From positions 1-61,676 of the forward strand of contig NZ_JAFFQD010000032.1 of the NCBI RefSeq assembly GCF_016918565.1: 61,676 bases of DNA. Direction: 5' to 3'. Below are positions 1 through 8,872 of this stretch, piece after piece; the stretch's first letter is position 1, and the number at the start of each line of letters is the position of its first letter. The translations under genes and the position numbers were made by a program. The DNA is from Desulfogranum marinum. GTDB lineage: Bacteria > Desulfobacterota > Desulfobulbia > Desulfobulbales > Desulfobulbaceae. Below the pieces are notes generated by a model. It had not been told where the DNA came from. It saw only the letters and a list, made by a program, of their open reading frames with translations, and did no database searches.

Positions 1-1
1 A

Positions 2-244
2 GTTAAAGACGTCTGTTTTTCCAAGGGGCGCGGGCTCAAGGAAGAAGACATGTGCCGAAGCAGATATGTTTATAAAGGATTACGAAATTTTAGAGCAGGG
101 ATAGAATCCGGTATCTCCTGGTTGAAGGGAAGCCTTGACCTGGCTCGTTGCACCTGGAAAGGATATGAGGGATTTAAGAGTTATGTGTGGGCGTCGATAG
201 TCTCAGCCAACCTGCTTACCATAGCGCGTCAACAACTAGCTTAA
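2..244 (+). CDS. Transposase C-terminal part, cut by window edge (ISNCY-like)
   Basis: An open frame enters from the left edge and ends with TAA at 244, giving about 80 residues. The segment FRAGIESGISWLK followed by LARCTWKG and a YVW motif resembles the C-terminal end of ISNCY/IS1182-type DDE transposases, where this basic, glycine-rich block follows the last catalytic glutamate. The family assignment is from memory of the motif. The first in-frame ATG at 50 is not a real start, because homologous sequence continues upstream of it. Whether the element is complete lies outside the window. Nearby genes are also littered with insertion sequences. Confidence 0.6.
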   Translation, partial: VKDVCFSKGRGLKEEDMCRSRYVYKGLRNFRAGIESGISWLKGSLDLARCTWKGYEGFKSYVWASIVSANLLTIARQQLA

Positions 245-696
245 CAGCCAGTTGTTTGGCGGTAGTCTCTAAACAAACTGGATAGGTGCGCCTTGATTTC
301 GGTTTTTGAAGGAATTTGCACATGACAAGCTAAAAAAGACAGCAAGAGTTTGCTTGTCCCATGAATCGATTGTGTTCGCTGGTACGACTGGCAGCGACCG
401 CCTTTGAAAAAAATGCCATTTATGGACAGACACTAGTTGAGTAAAGTGCATACCCCGTTTATTCTTTAAGCTTTGTAAAGTTGGGATAAGACATGAGGCG
501 TCAGAGAAAGTCGTCTCTGTTTTCTAGATGCATACCGACATCATATTCAAAGGAAACAGGAAGACGGGATGCGGACACTAGCTATTGCTAAGAAAACGAT
601 TATTTATCACCTTCGTCAACCCGCACGAAAAAACATCTATTTTCTTGTGGGCTGTCGGAAAAAGCGGACACAAAATTATTGTCAGGAATAATTATT
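245..696. other. Intergenic, no gene recognised
   Basis: This stretch separates the partial transposase from the methyltransferase. It probably contains the outer end of the insertion sequence, but I could not find a convincing terminal inverted repeat. Short open frames here have no codon or motif support. A Shine-Dalgarno-like AGGAA at 684-688 belongs to the next gene. Confidence 0.4.
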
Positions 697-1446
697 ATGA
701 AACCTATAGAATCACGAAAAGATTTGAAAGAGTATTATTTTGATAAAGAACTGGTGGATTCTTATATAGATGAACGTTTCAAGCATCCATTAGGAAGAAT
801 TTTGCATGAAACTCAGGTCACAGTGATCAATGAGTCCATTCAAACATACGGCGTACAGGATGTCTTAGAACTTGCACCGGGACCAGGCCGGGTTAGCCTT
901 GACGTGACAGGGTTTCAGCAGGGCGTCATGGTTGATTCCAGTGATAATATGCTTGAATTAGCGAAGAAGCGGCTGAGTACATCCGCGAATTATGACAAGT
1001 GGTCTTTCCAACTTTCGGATATTTTTGATTTTACAACAGAGCAAACATTTCATCTTGTTTACTCTTATAGATTTATTAGGCATTTAGAACATACAAAACG
1101 GATGAAAATGTATGCCACTATCCACAGCTTTTTGAAAGAGGAGGGACTCTTCATCTTCGATGCGGTAAATTTTGATGTGTCCTCTCCTATCAGGCAGGCC
1201 AATCCTGCTGTATTTCCTGTGTATGATAAATTGTATAAGCGGGAAGAGTTAATCAATGAATTACAGGAGAACGGTTTTGATGTGCTCAAATTGTATAGTG
1301 TCCAGTGCCGTTTTCTTGTCCAGCGCTTTCTGAATAAGTTTATCAAATTCAAACTTGATCCGCTTGTCTATTTTTTGATACGGCTTTTGGAAAACGAGGA
1401 CAGTGAAAATCCTCTGGAATGGGTCGTGGTATGTCGAAAAAGATAA
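697..1446 (+). CDS. Class I SAM-dependent methyltransferase
   Basis: A soluble protein of 249 residues. Motif I of Rossmann-type methyltransferases is visible as LELAPGPGRVSLD near residue 57, followed by an acidic motif II around VMVDSSDNM, the usual contacts for S-adenosylmethionine. The open frame could start at TTG 679, but ATG 697 has an AGGAA ribosome site nine bases upstream and is preferred. The gene overlaps the start of the following glycosyltransferase by 16 bases, suggesting co-translation. In this setting it probably methylates a sugar or glycan end, which is inference from neighbours. The substrate cannot be read from the sequence. Confidence 0.75.
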   Translation: MKPIESRKDLKEYYFDKELVDSYIDERFKHPLGRILHETQVTVINESIQTYGVQDVLELAPGPGRVSLDVTGFQQGVMVDSSDNMLELAKKRLSTSANYDKWSFQLSDIFDFTTEQTFHLVYSYRFIRHLEHTKRMKMYATIHSFLKEEGLFIFDAVNFDVSSPIRQANPAVFPVYDKLYKREELINELQENGFDVLKLYSVQCRFLVQRFLNKFIKFKLDPLVYFLIRLLENEDSENPLEWVVVCRKR

Positions 1447-2444
1447 TTTATTGGACTGGCGTGTATTCTCCTACCCATGAGGCGGTATCAAAAGAAATTT
1501 CTCTACTGCACAAGCATTTTCCTCGCAGTGTGGTGTATGGAATTTCTTCAAGCGATTACCTCAAATGGTCTTTCAGAGAGAGATATATTGTCCATTATTA
1601 CAGGCCCTATCGGCTCGCTCCGAAATTGATTCCTTTTGTTGAAAAAGTATTTGATCTGTCTCATATCTACCATTCCATGAGCAATCGGTATTTTCTGGAC
1701 AATCTTAATAAAAAGCCGATTATTTTGACCGCAGCCACAGGAGGAGATGTCCTGGATAAAAAGGTGTACGAGCGGATAGACAAGATTGTTGCGGAATCAG
1801 AATACGATTTCGAGAGACTAAAATCCGCTGGAATTCAAGAAGAAAAACTCTCGCTCATTTATCCCGGCTTGGATCTTAATCAATTTTCCTATCAGGAACC
1901 GGAAGGAGATTTCTCAATCCTGTTTGCCAGCAGTCCCTTTACGAAAGAGTATTTTGAGGCGAGGGGGGTCAATTTATTGCTTTCCGCCACTGAGGCATTC
2001 AAAAATGTGTCTTTTACACTTTTATGGAGGAAATGGGCCGATACCATTCCCGTGATAGAGCCGATGGTACAGGATAAAAAGAATGTGACATTACAGGTGG
2101 AACATATCAAGAATATTAGCACGCTCATCAACAACGTCCATGCCGTTATTGCGCCATTTACAGCTCAACAGCTGACAAAACCGTGCCCTCATTCAGTCAT
2201 AGAAAGCCTTGCATCTGGTAAGCCCGTTCTTGTTACTGATAAAGTCGGCATCGCTCATATTATAGAGGAAACTCAGTGTGGGGTGGTCTTTAAACCGAAT
2301 AAAGATTCTTTGATAGCCGCTATCAAAGAATTACGTACTAATTATGCACAATACCAAATAAATGCTCGAAAATGTGCCGAAACATACTTTTCACAATATG
2401 TCTTTTTGAAGCAATATGAGTCTCTTTATCATGAACTTTTTTAG
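1431..2444 (+). CDS. Glycosyltransferase, GT4-like
   Basis: A protein of 337 residues with the two-domain layout of GT-B enzymes. The C-terminal half carries IYPGLDLNQF, a FASSPF strand, and the donor-binding region HSVIESLASGKPVLVTD followed by CGVVF. In GT4 enzymes the glutamate of this region contacts the sugar nucleotide. It probably transfers a hexose to a lipid-linked or surface glycan in the cytoplasm. ATG 1431 lies inside the end of the methyltransferase gene. ATG 1419 in the same frame is an alternative, and neither has a strong ribosome site. The overlap makes an operon with the methyltransferase very likely. Confidence 0.75.
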   Translation: MSKKIIYWTGVYSPTHEAVSKEISLLHKHFPRSVVYGISSSDYLKWSFRERYIVHYYRPYRLAPKLIPFVEKVFDLSHIYHSMSNRYFLDNLNKKPIILTAATGGDVLDKKVYERIDKIVAESEYDFERLKSAGIQEEKLSLIYPGLDLNQFSYQEPEGDFSILFASSPFTKEYFEARGVNLLLSATEAFKNVSFTLLWRKWADTIPVIEPMVQDKKNVTLQVEHIKNISTLINNVHAVIAPFTAQQLTKPCPHSVIESLASGKPVLVTDKVGIAHIIEETQCGVVFKPNKDSLIAAIKELRTNYAQYQINARKCAETYFSQYVFLKQYESLYHELF

Positions 2445-2464
2445 GGCCTCAGGATGAATCAGAT

Positions 2465-2698
2465 TTGCAAAAAGATCTTTGCTCAATGCTATTGAATAAT
2501 GTGTGTGAATCGTCTTGTGAATACCGAACCTTCAATCTTTATTACCGGGACCCAACGTCCAGGGGCCACATTGCTCTGTCGAACCCTGCGCATACACCCT
2601 ACTTATTTTTTCTGAATGAAGAGCACTCAATTCATGAGCTTGATGAGCTCCTGATATTGTCTAAAGAGCAGTGTTCAGAAGGATTAAATAAGTGGTAG
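2465..2698 (+). CDS. Small hypothetical protein
   Basis: An open frame of 77 residues beginning with TTG, 20 bases after the glycosyltransferase. I do not recognise it. The protein is mixed in character, with no signal peptide, membrane segment or clear motif. It may be a real short gene of the same operon or the remnant of a longer gene. The weak start and the decayed sequence downstream favour a remnant. Confidence 0.3.
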   Translation: MQKDLCSMLLNNVCESSCEYRTFNLYYRDPTSRGHIALSNPAHTPYLFFLNEEHSIHELDELLILSKEQCSEGLNKW

Positions 2699-3350
2699 AA
2701 TTATGTTTAATCAGCGGCGTGAAACCCAGTCAAAATCAGCGATTAAAAACCAGCCATTTTTTCAAAAGGGCAAACTACTTTATCCATGGACAATTGATCA
2801 AAAAAAGCCACGCGGTTTACTTTCGGTGAAAAAAAATACTGCTTGACGTGGTACCCGATAGATCTCCTTGGTTCAGCTTCACAGGCTCTAGTTCCAAGCG
2901 TTTCGCAAGTTTCACTACTGCATGGAGGTTAGCAGGATAAGCTACCCCAGAGTGAAGGAAAACGAGCCTTGGGCCTGCTTGATAATCCTTTCCATGTCAG
3001 TCGGTGACGTGAAAAATACCAGGAATGTTCCTGTAAAGATTCTATTTTATTGTGGTTTACTTCAGGTTAGCTAATCGAAGTAAGAAATTAAAGGACAATA
3101 AAAACACAAAGAAATACAAAAGAAAGAAAGCGATAAATATCAACCTAATATTTATTTATCAGGTTTTATGAAAAAGGAAAGAAACTGAGCAGTGGCTGGA
3201 ATATCGCCGATTATTGTGGCTTACTTCTACCCAGGTAATTTTAGCTGGGGAGTAGAGCGCTGATTACAATTACGCACCGGAAAGTTGGTTTATGGGTATA
3301 GGAGCTCGGTTTGAAGAGGAAATGCAGTTGTTTTTTGGTGGGGAGTGGTG
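2699..3350 (+). other. Decayed intergenic region with possible glycosyltransferase N-terminus fragment
   Basis: No intact gene is present. At 3192-3263 a GTG-started frame of 23 residues reads PIIVAYFYPGNFSWGVER before a TGA. This resembles the first strand and glycine-rich turn at the N-terminus of GT4 glycosyltransferases (a pattern like YFPPNFSGGVER), so it may be the stub of a lost glycosyltransferase gene. The rest is A/T-rich and shows short repeats of the word ATTGTGG(T/C)TTACTTC at about 3049 and 3214. The call is weak. Confidence 0.3.
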
Positions 3351-4535
3351 ATGCCTGAATGCCGAGATATAATCTTATGCCAAGATTTCTTCCCTGCTGT
3401 TGGCGGAGCACACCACTGGTTGTACGAGGTTTATAAAAGATGGCCTGAACATGTGGTTGCACTTGTTGCTGACTATTCATCACAGTTCACCTTTGCTGAA
3501 CGCCAAATCGCTTTTGATCAATTGGATCATTGGAGCTTGTCCATAGTTCGACATAGCCACCTCATTGACGATCTTGATCTTTTTAGCCTCCAGTTTTATA
3601 TCAAAACAAGGCAGGTCCATAAGTTAATTTGTCAACTCAGTATCCAGAGAAATGTGACACTCCATTGCCTCCGAGCATATCCAGAGGGTTTTGTTGCCGC
3701 TCTGTACAAGCGGCTTCATGGCAACAAAACAAGACTTGTCACTTACGCCCATGGTGAAGAGGTGGTCACGGCCCGAACTAGCCGTCAACTGACTTGGGCC
3801 GCTAAATTTGCCTACAAGTCATCCAACTGCATCATTGCCAACAGCCTGTCGACCCAAAATTTAATCAACGATTTTTGTGGTCACCCTAATATTAATATTA
3901 TTCATCCAGGTGTAGATATCGATTCGTTTGTATACGAAGATGTGGACGTTCAAGCACAACGTCAGCAGTGGGGGGTCAGCGAGGATGATATTGTGCTTGT
4001 CTCAATCTCACGCATGGAACCCCGCAAGAACCATGCACGAGTTTTAAAGTCTGTTGCTGAATTACGGAGCCTGGGGTTGCAGGTCGTCAGTGTGATGGCC
4101 AGTGATGGTGGGGAGAAGCCGAAACTTCAGCAGCAGGCCCATGATTTAGGGATTGCTGAGTTTGTCCGTTTTCCTGGCTATATTAATGATCGGGAGCGTG
4201 TATTGAGTTTTGCCGCGGCAGATATTCATGTGCAACCGTCGATTCAATCCGGTTCAATGATCGAGGGATACGGAATCGTTTTTATTGAAGCGGCAGCGGC
4301 TGGGATCCCTTCAATAGCCGGGAATAGCGGAGGGCAGGCTGAGGCGGTGCTGGATGGCAAAACCGGTTTTGTGATTGACGGTACAGATCAGAAACAACTC
4401 ACTGAAGCAATTAAGAGGTTTGCAGAGTCATCTGAATTGAGAAAGCAAATGGGGCTCGCAGGTCGTACCTGGGCCCGAAAAAATGATTGGAATCATATAG
4501 CAGAGCAAACCGAGCTACTCCTGGTGCACATATGA
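3351..4535 (+). CDS. Glycosyltransferase family 4
   Basis: A GT-B glycosyltransferase of 394 residues. Visible blocks are a glycine-rich N-terminus (DFFPAVGGAHHWLYEV), IIANSLSTQNLI, IIHPGVDIDSF, the SISRMEPRKNH strand-loop that opens the donor domain, and EGYGIVFIEAAAAGIPSIAG, which holds the conserved EX7E-like donor site. GT4 enzymes use nucleotide sugars with retention. ATG 3351 follows a GGGGAG ribosome site at 3338-3344. The in-frame GTG codons just upstream fit worse. The next gene in the original order was the sulfotransferase: once the inserted element and its duplicated target are removed, only about 38 bases separate the two, so they probably formed an operon. Confidence 0.85.
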   Translation: MPECRDIILCQDFFPAVGGAHHWLYEVYKRWPEHVVALVADYSSQFTFAERQIAFDQLDHWSLSIVRHSHLIDDLDLFSLQFYIKTRQVHKLICQLSIQRNVTLHCLRAYPEGFVAALYKRLHGNKTRLVTYAHGEEVVTARTSRQLTWAAKFAYKSSNCIIANSLSTQNLINDFCGHPNINIIHPGVDIDSFVYEDVDVQAQRQQWGVSEDDIVLVSISRMEPRKNHARVLKSVAELRSLGLQVVSVMASDGGEKPKLQQQAHDLGIAEFVRFPGYINDRERVLSFAAADIHVQPSIQSGSMIEGYGIVFIEAAAAGIPSIAGNSGGQAEAVLDGKTGFVIDGTDQKQLTEAIKRFAESSELRKQMGLAGRTWARKNDWNHIAEQTELLLVHI

Positions 4536-4544
4536 AGCTATTTG

Positions 4545-4553
4545 ATTGCTATC
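4545..4553. repeat. Left copy of 9-bp target duplication
   Basis: The word ATTGCTATC lies directly outside the left inverted repeat and is repeated at 5798-5806 outside the right one. Both copies are identical, which indicates relatively recent insertion, or at least no decay at the junction, even though the transposase inside is broken. Confidence 0.85.
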
Positions 4554-5797
4554 CAGTGCTGTCTTATCGTTTAGCCCCAGAATGAAAGTTGCGGAGAATC
4601 AACAGGCTGCCTGTCTGGCGGCTTAAAAAGTCTGTTGAAATCACTTCGAGCAATGAGGTTGAGTTGTAAAATCCGGAGTATTTGTGTCATTGAACAGCTC
4701 AATTTTGCTTTGAATTTCAGAAAAGCGGCAAGAAGGTAAACGCACAGCGCAATCCAGACTTGAGAGAGTAAGGCATTTTCTGATGTGCCCAAGAAGGTTT
4801 TGTTTTATTCACTTGAAAAATTGCTCGATCTGCCAGCGTTCTTTATAGATATCAGTCACCTCAGTGGCTTTCAGGTGCTGGGCGTTGGTAACATATCGGT
4901 ATTGCTTGCCTGTCCCTGGGTCAATGTACACCACGAGGCGAAATGGTTGCTCGACACCCTTTAGCCGAATTTGCTGATCATCGTTAATCCCCTTGCCTTT
5001 GCGGCCAGACCGTTTGAAAAGGTATTCCACATCGGCATTGCTTTTGAGGCGGGTTACGAAGAACAATCCGTTTTGTGTGAGTTTTGAATACCAGTCATAA
5101 TCAGTGATCCCTCTATCGAAACAGAGAAAAGAGCCTTTGGGCAATGTGAGTGTCCTGGCCCAGTTGATCTCATGAACTTGCCGTTGGTCATGTCCATAAA
5201 CGCCGGAAGATAACCTCCTGCATCCAGGCCGGTGTGTAATTTAATCGCTCCTCTACGGCTACGGAACTCAGCCCATGGAAAGGCGTTAAGACAAAGTTTA
5301 ATGGTAGTCGTATCAAGAAGGTAGAGTTTACCGCTAAATGAAAATTTGTGGCCGGGAGCAACTCTTTGACATTTTGTGAGGAGCTCGCTGAAAATAAGTT
5401 GATAGAGACTCGCAGGTTGCTGTTCGTTGACTCGAGCCAAAGTAGCTCGAGAAGTTGGTCTCATACCAAGGTGATAGAGCCGGTTTTGCTGAGCCTTCAA
5501 ATTATGGGTAATGTCTCGAAGGCTTTTGCGACCGGAGAGTTGCCCAATTAGCATCGCCATGAACTGGCTCCAGCGGTTGTACGAGCGAAATTTCTGGCCC
5601 ACATGGTGAATAGCGGCATGATAGTAGAAAACATGTCGAGTGATAAATGCAGTAATTTGTTGAAGGATTGTGTTATAATGTGCCATGGCTCGGATCTCCT
5701 TGCTGTTATGTTGTTTTTCGCACATTCATGATAACACAAGAAGCTCTCCGGGCCTTTATTTATCTGTTTCTCCTTACAAATTTATGAGACAGCACTG
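4554..5797 (-). mobile_element. IS4-family insertion sequence with 9-bp target duplication
   Basis: The ends are near-perfect inverted repeats. The left end reads CAGTGCTGTCTTAT and the right end, read inward, is CAGTGCTGTCTCAT. The 9-base word ATTGCTATC flanks the element on both sides (4545-4553 and 5798-5806), a target-site duplication. The element is 1244 bp. It carries one transposase gene on the minus strand, broken by several mutations. It inserted between the glycosyltransferase and the sulfotransferase and did not cut either coding region. Confidence 0.9.
4571..5686 (-). pseudogene. Degenerate IS4-family transposase with DUF4372-type N-terminus
   Basis: The N-terminal part, starting at ATG 5686 with AGGAG nine bases upstream, reads MAHYNTILQQ and continues through GQLSGRKSLRDI, typical of IS4-family transposases with a DUF4372 N-terminus. 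Near 5180 the frame is lost: GKFMRST should read on as a VHEINWAR-like sequence, consistent with one missing base. The second piece contains FDRGITDYDWY and ERWQIEQFFK, the latter including the catalytic glutamate region. It stops at a TGA (4809-4811) where family members have tryptophan. A third piece (GTSENALLSQVWIAL) lies in yet another frame. At least three lesions make this copy inactive. Confidence 0.85.
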
Positions 5798-5826
5798 ATT
5801 GCTATCAAGTGGTTTGAGGTATTTCT

Positions 5827-6747
5827 ATGGTGAACGTTGAAAAAATTAGAATGGTCTATTTAACTTCCGTAGAGCATAGCGGTTCAACCCTGATCGCTTG
5901 CTTGTTGGGCGGCCATCCGCAGGTTATGACCGTTGGTGAATTTGGCACCCCTTTCCCCAAAAATGGTAACTGCTCTTGCGGTGCGATTTACCAAGATTGC
6001 GCATTCTGGCAGAAATGGGCTGAACTGGCTGAGCAGAATAGTGTGCCTTTCGAACTGGGGAACTTTGATATTAATATTTTACCAGATCCTGCCGGCGGTT
6101 TTTGGGAAGATTTGTTCTATTATCAATTTCCCCTGAAAATCGTTGATCGCATTCGTGATACTTTATATTTATTATTGCCCCAGCGAAATAAGGCGGCTCA
6201 GGCTAAAATTGACAGGAGTGTCAGGCTGGCAAAAATACTTTGTGATGCTGCTGGGGCGTCTGTATTTCTGGATACCACCAAAAATCCTTTGCAAGCTGGG
6301 TTTCTGGCCCAGCATCAGCAGGTTGATTTAAAGGTTATCTGCCTTGTACGCGATGGTCGTGGAGTTATGAATTCGCTCTTAACAAAGGAGAGAACATATA
6401 CCCCTGAATCTGCGGTTGATTCGTGGTTGTGGGGAATCAGAAATATGGAACGTGCTCAGCGCCATTATGTTGGTAGTTCACAAGTATATTTTTTGAAATT
6501 GGAAGAATTATGCCAGCAACCCGAGCTGAAATTAACCGAACTTTTGAAATTTGTTGGGGTGGAGGTAGATGATGTTGAATTTGATTATAGTCAGGCAAAA
6601 CGGCATATCGTAGGGAACCGAATGAGGCACTTTTTTGATGGGACAATAAAGAAGCCTGATGAAGCTTGGCGAAGTGAATTAAGCAAAGAAAACCTGGCCC
6701 TTTTTGAAGCAAAAGCAGGACGTATTAATAGAAAATACGGTTATTAA
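5827..6747 (+). CDS. Sulfotransferase family protein
   Basis: A protein of 306 residues. The 5'-phosphosulfate-binding loop is TSVEHSGSTLIACLLG (residues 13-28), and the 3'-phosphate-binding segment is VRDGRGVMNSLL (about 174-185). Both contact the donor PAPS in sulfotransferases. Three cysteines at 49-58 (CSC and C58) form an insertion seen in some bacterial members. It would transfer sulfate to a hydroxyl of a glycan or lipid. The neighbouring glycosyltransferase suggests a sugar acceptor, which is inference. The start ATG 5827 lies just after the right target duplication of the inserted element. A possible donor source is the APS kinase domain encoded at 21813-23519. Confidence 0.8.
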   Translation: MVNVEKIRMVYLTSVEHSGSTLIACLLGGHPQVMTVGEFGTPFPKNGNCSCGAIYQDCAFWQKWAELAEQNSVPFELGNFDINILPDPAGGFWEDLFYYQFPLKIVDRIRDTLYLLLPQRNKAAQAKIDRSVRLAKILCDAAGASVFLDTTKNPLQAGFLAQHQQVDLKVICLVRDGRGVMNSLLTKERTYTPESAVDSWLWGIRNMERAQRHYVGSSQVYFLKLEELCQQPELKLTELLKFVGVEVDDVEFDYSQAKRHIVGNRMRHFFDGTIKKPDEAWRSELSKENLALFEAKAGRINRKYGY

Positions 6748-7566
6748 TACTGACGAGTTACATTAACCAATTCTTTTTGATTTTTTGGTCATTGAGTTCA
6801 ACTCTCCGCTAGCCAGCATATTTCATTAACATCGGAATGGCGCTTGTAGATCCTCTTCGTCGTGAAAAAGGTTCTACGCGGACCAAGAAGTATGGAGGTC
6901 ATCAGGCAGGTATAGCTTGAAATACTTATTACCTAAATCCTGCAATTAATCTTTAGAGCGGGTCACCCATGCAAGAAACGCCACTTTTTGGTCGCACTCG
7001 CTGCCACATTGAACAAATTTATGCAGAAATGTGTTCAGGAAGTGACTTAACACGATATTTTTTGTGTAACATCGCTCAGGTTGCCCTGAAGTAAGGCTTA
7101 TTTTTTCGACTCAAGGCGCACCTTTCCCCTCACTTCGTTAAAATGCATTTTCCAAAACCGCGAAGAAAGGGTCAGCTTTCTCCTACAGCCACCCATTCAT
7201 CCCATTGTCTAGAATAGAGCATTCTTTCTGGAGCCGTTACCTTCTGCTGGCGACTACCTGTTGTAAACTTTGCTGCCATTCGAACAAGAAAAGCTCTTAT
7301 AGTCGCTGGTTCCCAACGCCGCAGCAACTTGTTTCCGCTCAACAAGGCCATCCAGCGCACAGTGTTGTATGCCAAGATTGCACTTTGGAATAATATCAGA
7401 ACACCGGGCCTCGACAGTTTTTACAATATCAGCGAGTGCCAATTAACAACTTGTATTTCTGTTTTAAATTTGCCCCCCCTGGGGGAAGATGCGCTTACCC
7501 CCGATTTTAAGACCACCACCTTAAGTGGAATCTGCATTCCTAAAATGTTATTACAGGAGAATGCAG
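6748..7566 (-). other. Intergenic with IS1380-like transposase relic
   Basis: The only recognisable content is on the minus strand between about 7172 and 7440. One frame encodes NTVRWMALLSGNK, LRRWEPATIRAFLVRMA and QWDEWVAVG, and the reading IIFQSAILAYNTVRWMAL can be followed just upstream. This matches the C-terminal end of DDE transposases of the IS1380 type. The upstream part is in a shifted frame, so the copy is broken. The rest (6748-7170) shows no gene. A stretch with CCCCCC and GGGGG at about 7471-7483 may be the edge of the following IS3-family element. Confidence 0.45.
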
Positions 7567-7845
7567 ATGAGAAAAAAAAGAAGAACATTTTCAGACCAAT
7601 TTAAAGCCAAGGTGGCAATCGAAGCCATCAGGGGTGTAAAGACTTTGGCTGAGTTGGCAACAGAGTACAAGGTTCACCCGAACCAGATTTCTGACTGGAA
7701 AAAGCAGGTGCAGTCAAATGCCCAAGAGCTTTTTGCTACTGGAAAGAAACAAAAGGCTAAGACTGAAGATGAGCTTACTTCTCCACTTTACGAGGAGATT
7801 GGGCGTCTCAAGATGGACATCAAGTGGCTTGAAAAAAAGCTATGA
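7567..7845 (+). CDS. IS3-family transposase OrfA
   Basis: A protein of 92 residues starting at ATG 7567, eight bases after an AGGAG site. The N-terminal helix-turn-helix is visible as FKAKVAIEAIRGVKTLAELA followed by YKVHPNQISDWKKQV, and the C-terminus (IGRLKMDIKWLEKKL) is the leucine-zipper-like segment typical of OrfA. OrfA binds the element ends and, when fused to OrfB by programmed frameshifting, forms the transposase in this family. The ATGA overlap with OrfB at 7842-7845 is the usual arrangement. I could not identify the element's terminal inverted repeats. Confidence 0.85.
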   Translation: MRKKRRTFSDQFKAKVAIEAIRGVKTLAELATEYKVHPNQISDWKKQVQSNAQELFATGKKQKAKTEDELTSPLYEEIGRLKMDIKWLEKKL

Positions 7846-8687
7846 GCCTGCCAGTAGCAACACGGAGAAGTTGGGTGGGGTCGGACCCTGTATATTCGAT
7901 CCGGCGTCAATGTAGGTTGGCAGGCATCTCCAGGTCCAGTATCTATTACGAACCTGCCCGTGAAACAGAAGAGAATCTTTTCTTAATGCGGCTGATTGAT
8001 GAACAATACCTACTGCACCCAGAGTTCGGTTATCCACGGATGACAGATTGGCTACGAGAAAATGGATATGCAGTTAACCGTAAGCGAGTAGCCCGCCTGA
8101 TGCAGCTTATGGGACTTCAGGCCATAACACCGGGACCACATACAAGCAAGCCTGGACCAGGGCACAAAATTTATCCATATCTTTTACGGAACGTGGATAT
8201 TGAGAACGTCAATCAGGTATGGAGTACGGACATTACTTACATTCCGATGAGACACGGTTTCATGTATCTGGCAGCAGTGATTGATTGGTATAGTCGTTAT
8301 GTATTGGCCTGGGAATTGTCGAATACCATGGAAAGCCTATTCTGTGTAGATGCTTTGAAGCTAGCTCTAACGAAGGGAAACCCTGGGATATTCAACACTG
8401 ACCAAGGCTCACAATTCACCTCTGAAGCTTTTACTGAGGTGCTGCTGGATAAGGATATCGCGATTAGCATGGATGGGCGTGGCCGAGCCCTGGACAACGT
8501 ATTTATCGAACGTTTGTGGTGGACGGTCAAGTATGAAGACATCTACCCTAGATCTTATTCTAATGGACATGCCTTATATCGTGGGTTGAGTCGTTATTTC
8601 AATTATTACAACAAGGTACGAAAAAACTCGGCGCTAGACAAGCAAACACCTTTTGAGGTATTCTCACACGGTGCGGTAATAGATTGA
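7842..8687 (+). CDS. IS3-family transposase OrfB (integrase core)
   Basis: A protein of 281 residues with the DDE catalytic triad: aspartate in WSTDITYIP, aspartate in FNTDQGSQFTS, and glutamate in FIERLWWTVKYEDIY. The N-terminal helix-turn-helix-like part (CRLAGISRSSIYYEP) and the RKNSALDKQTPFEVF tail are typical of the IS3 family. The frame is intact, so with OrfA this pair may still be functional. The overlap with OrfA supports translational coupling or frameshifting. The true ends probably lie between 7450 and 8870. Confidence 0.9.
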   Translation: MSLPVATRRSWVGSDPVYSIRRQCRLAGISRSSIYYEPARETEENLFLMRLIDEQYLLHPEFGYPRMTDWLRENGYAVNRKRVARLMQLMGLQAITPGPHTSKPGPGHKIYPYLLRNVDIENVNQVWSTDITYIPMRHGFMYLAAVIDWYSRYVLAWELSNTMESLFCVDALKLALTKGNPGIFNTDQGSQFTSEAFTEVLLDKDIAISMDGRGRALDNVFIERLWWTVKYEDIYPRSYSNGHALYRGLSRYFNYYNKVRKNSALDKQTPFEVFSHGAVID

Positions 8688-8872
8688 AACAAGTGGCGGC
8701 TAGCTTCGCTCGCCGGAGGTAGGTTTAACGCATTAAAGACCCAAGAATGGTGGAGAGGAAGAAAGGCTAGGCAAATAACTCACCCAGCCTCCCATTCTCG
8801 AGTCACTCATCACGGCGCTCGGGTCGCTCCTCAGCGTTGCCCTATCCTCCAGATGAGCAGAATAACGCTAGT

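Noticed and set aside
4809-5144. Separate small gene inside the IS4-family element
   Set aside because: It is the middle piece of the frameshifted transposase, not an independent gene.
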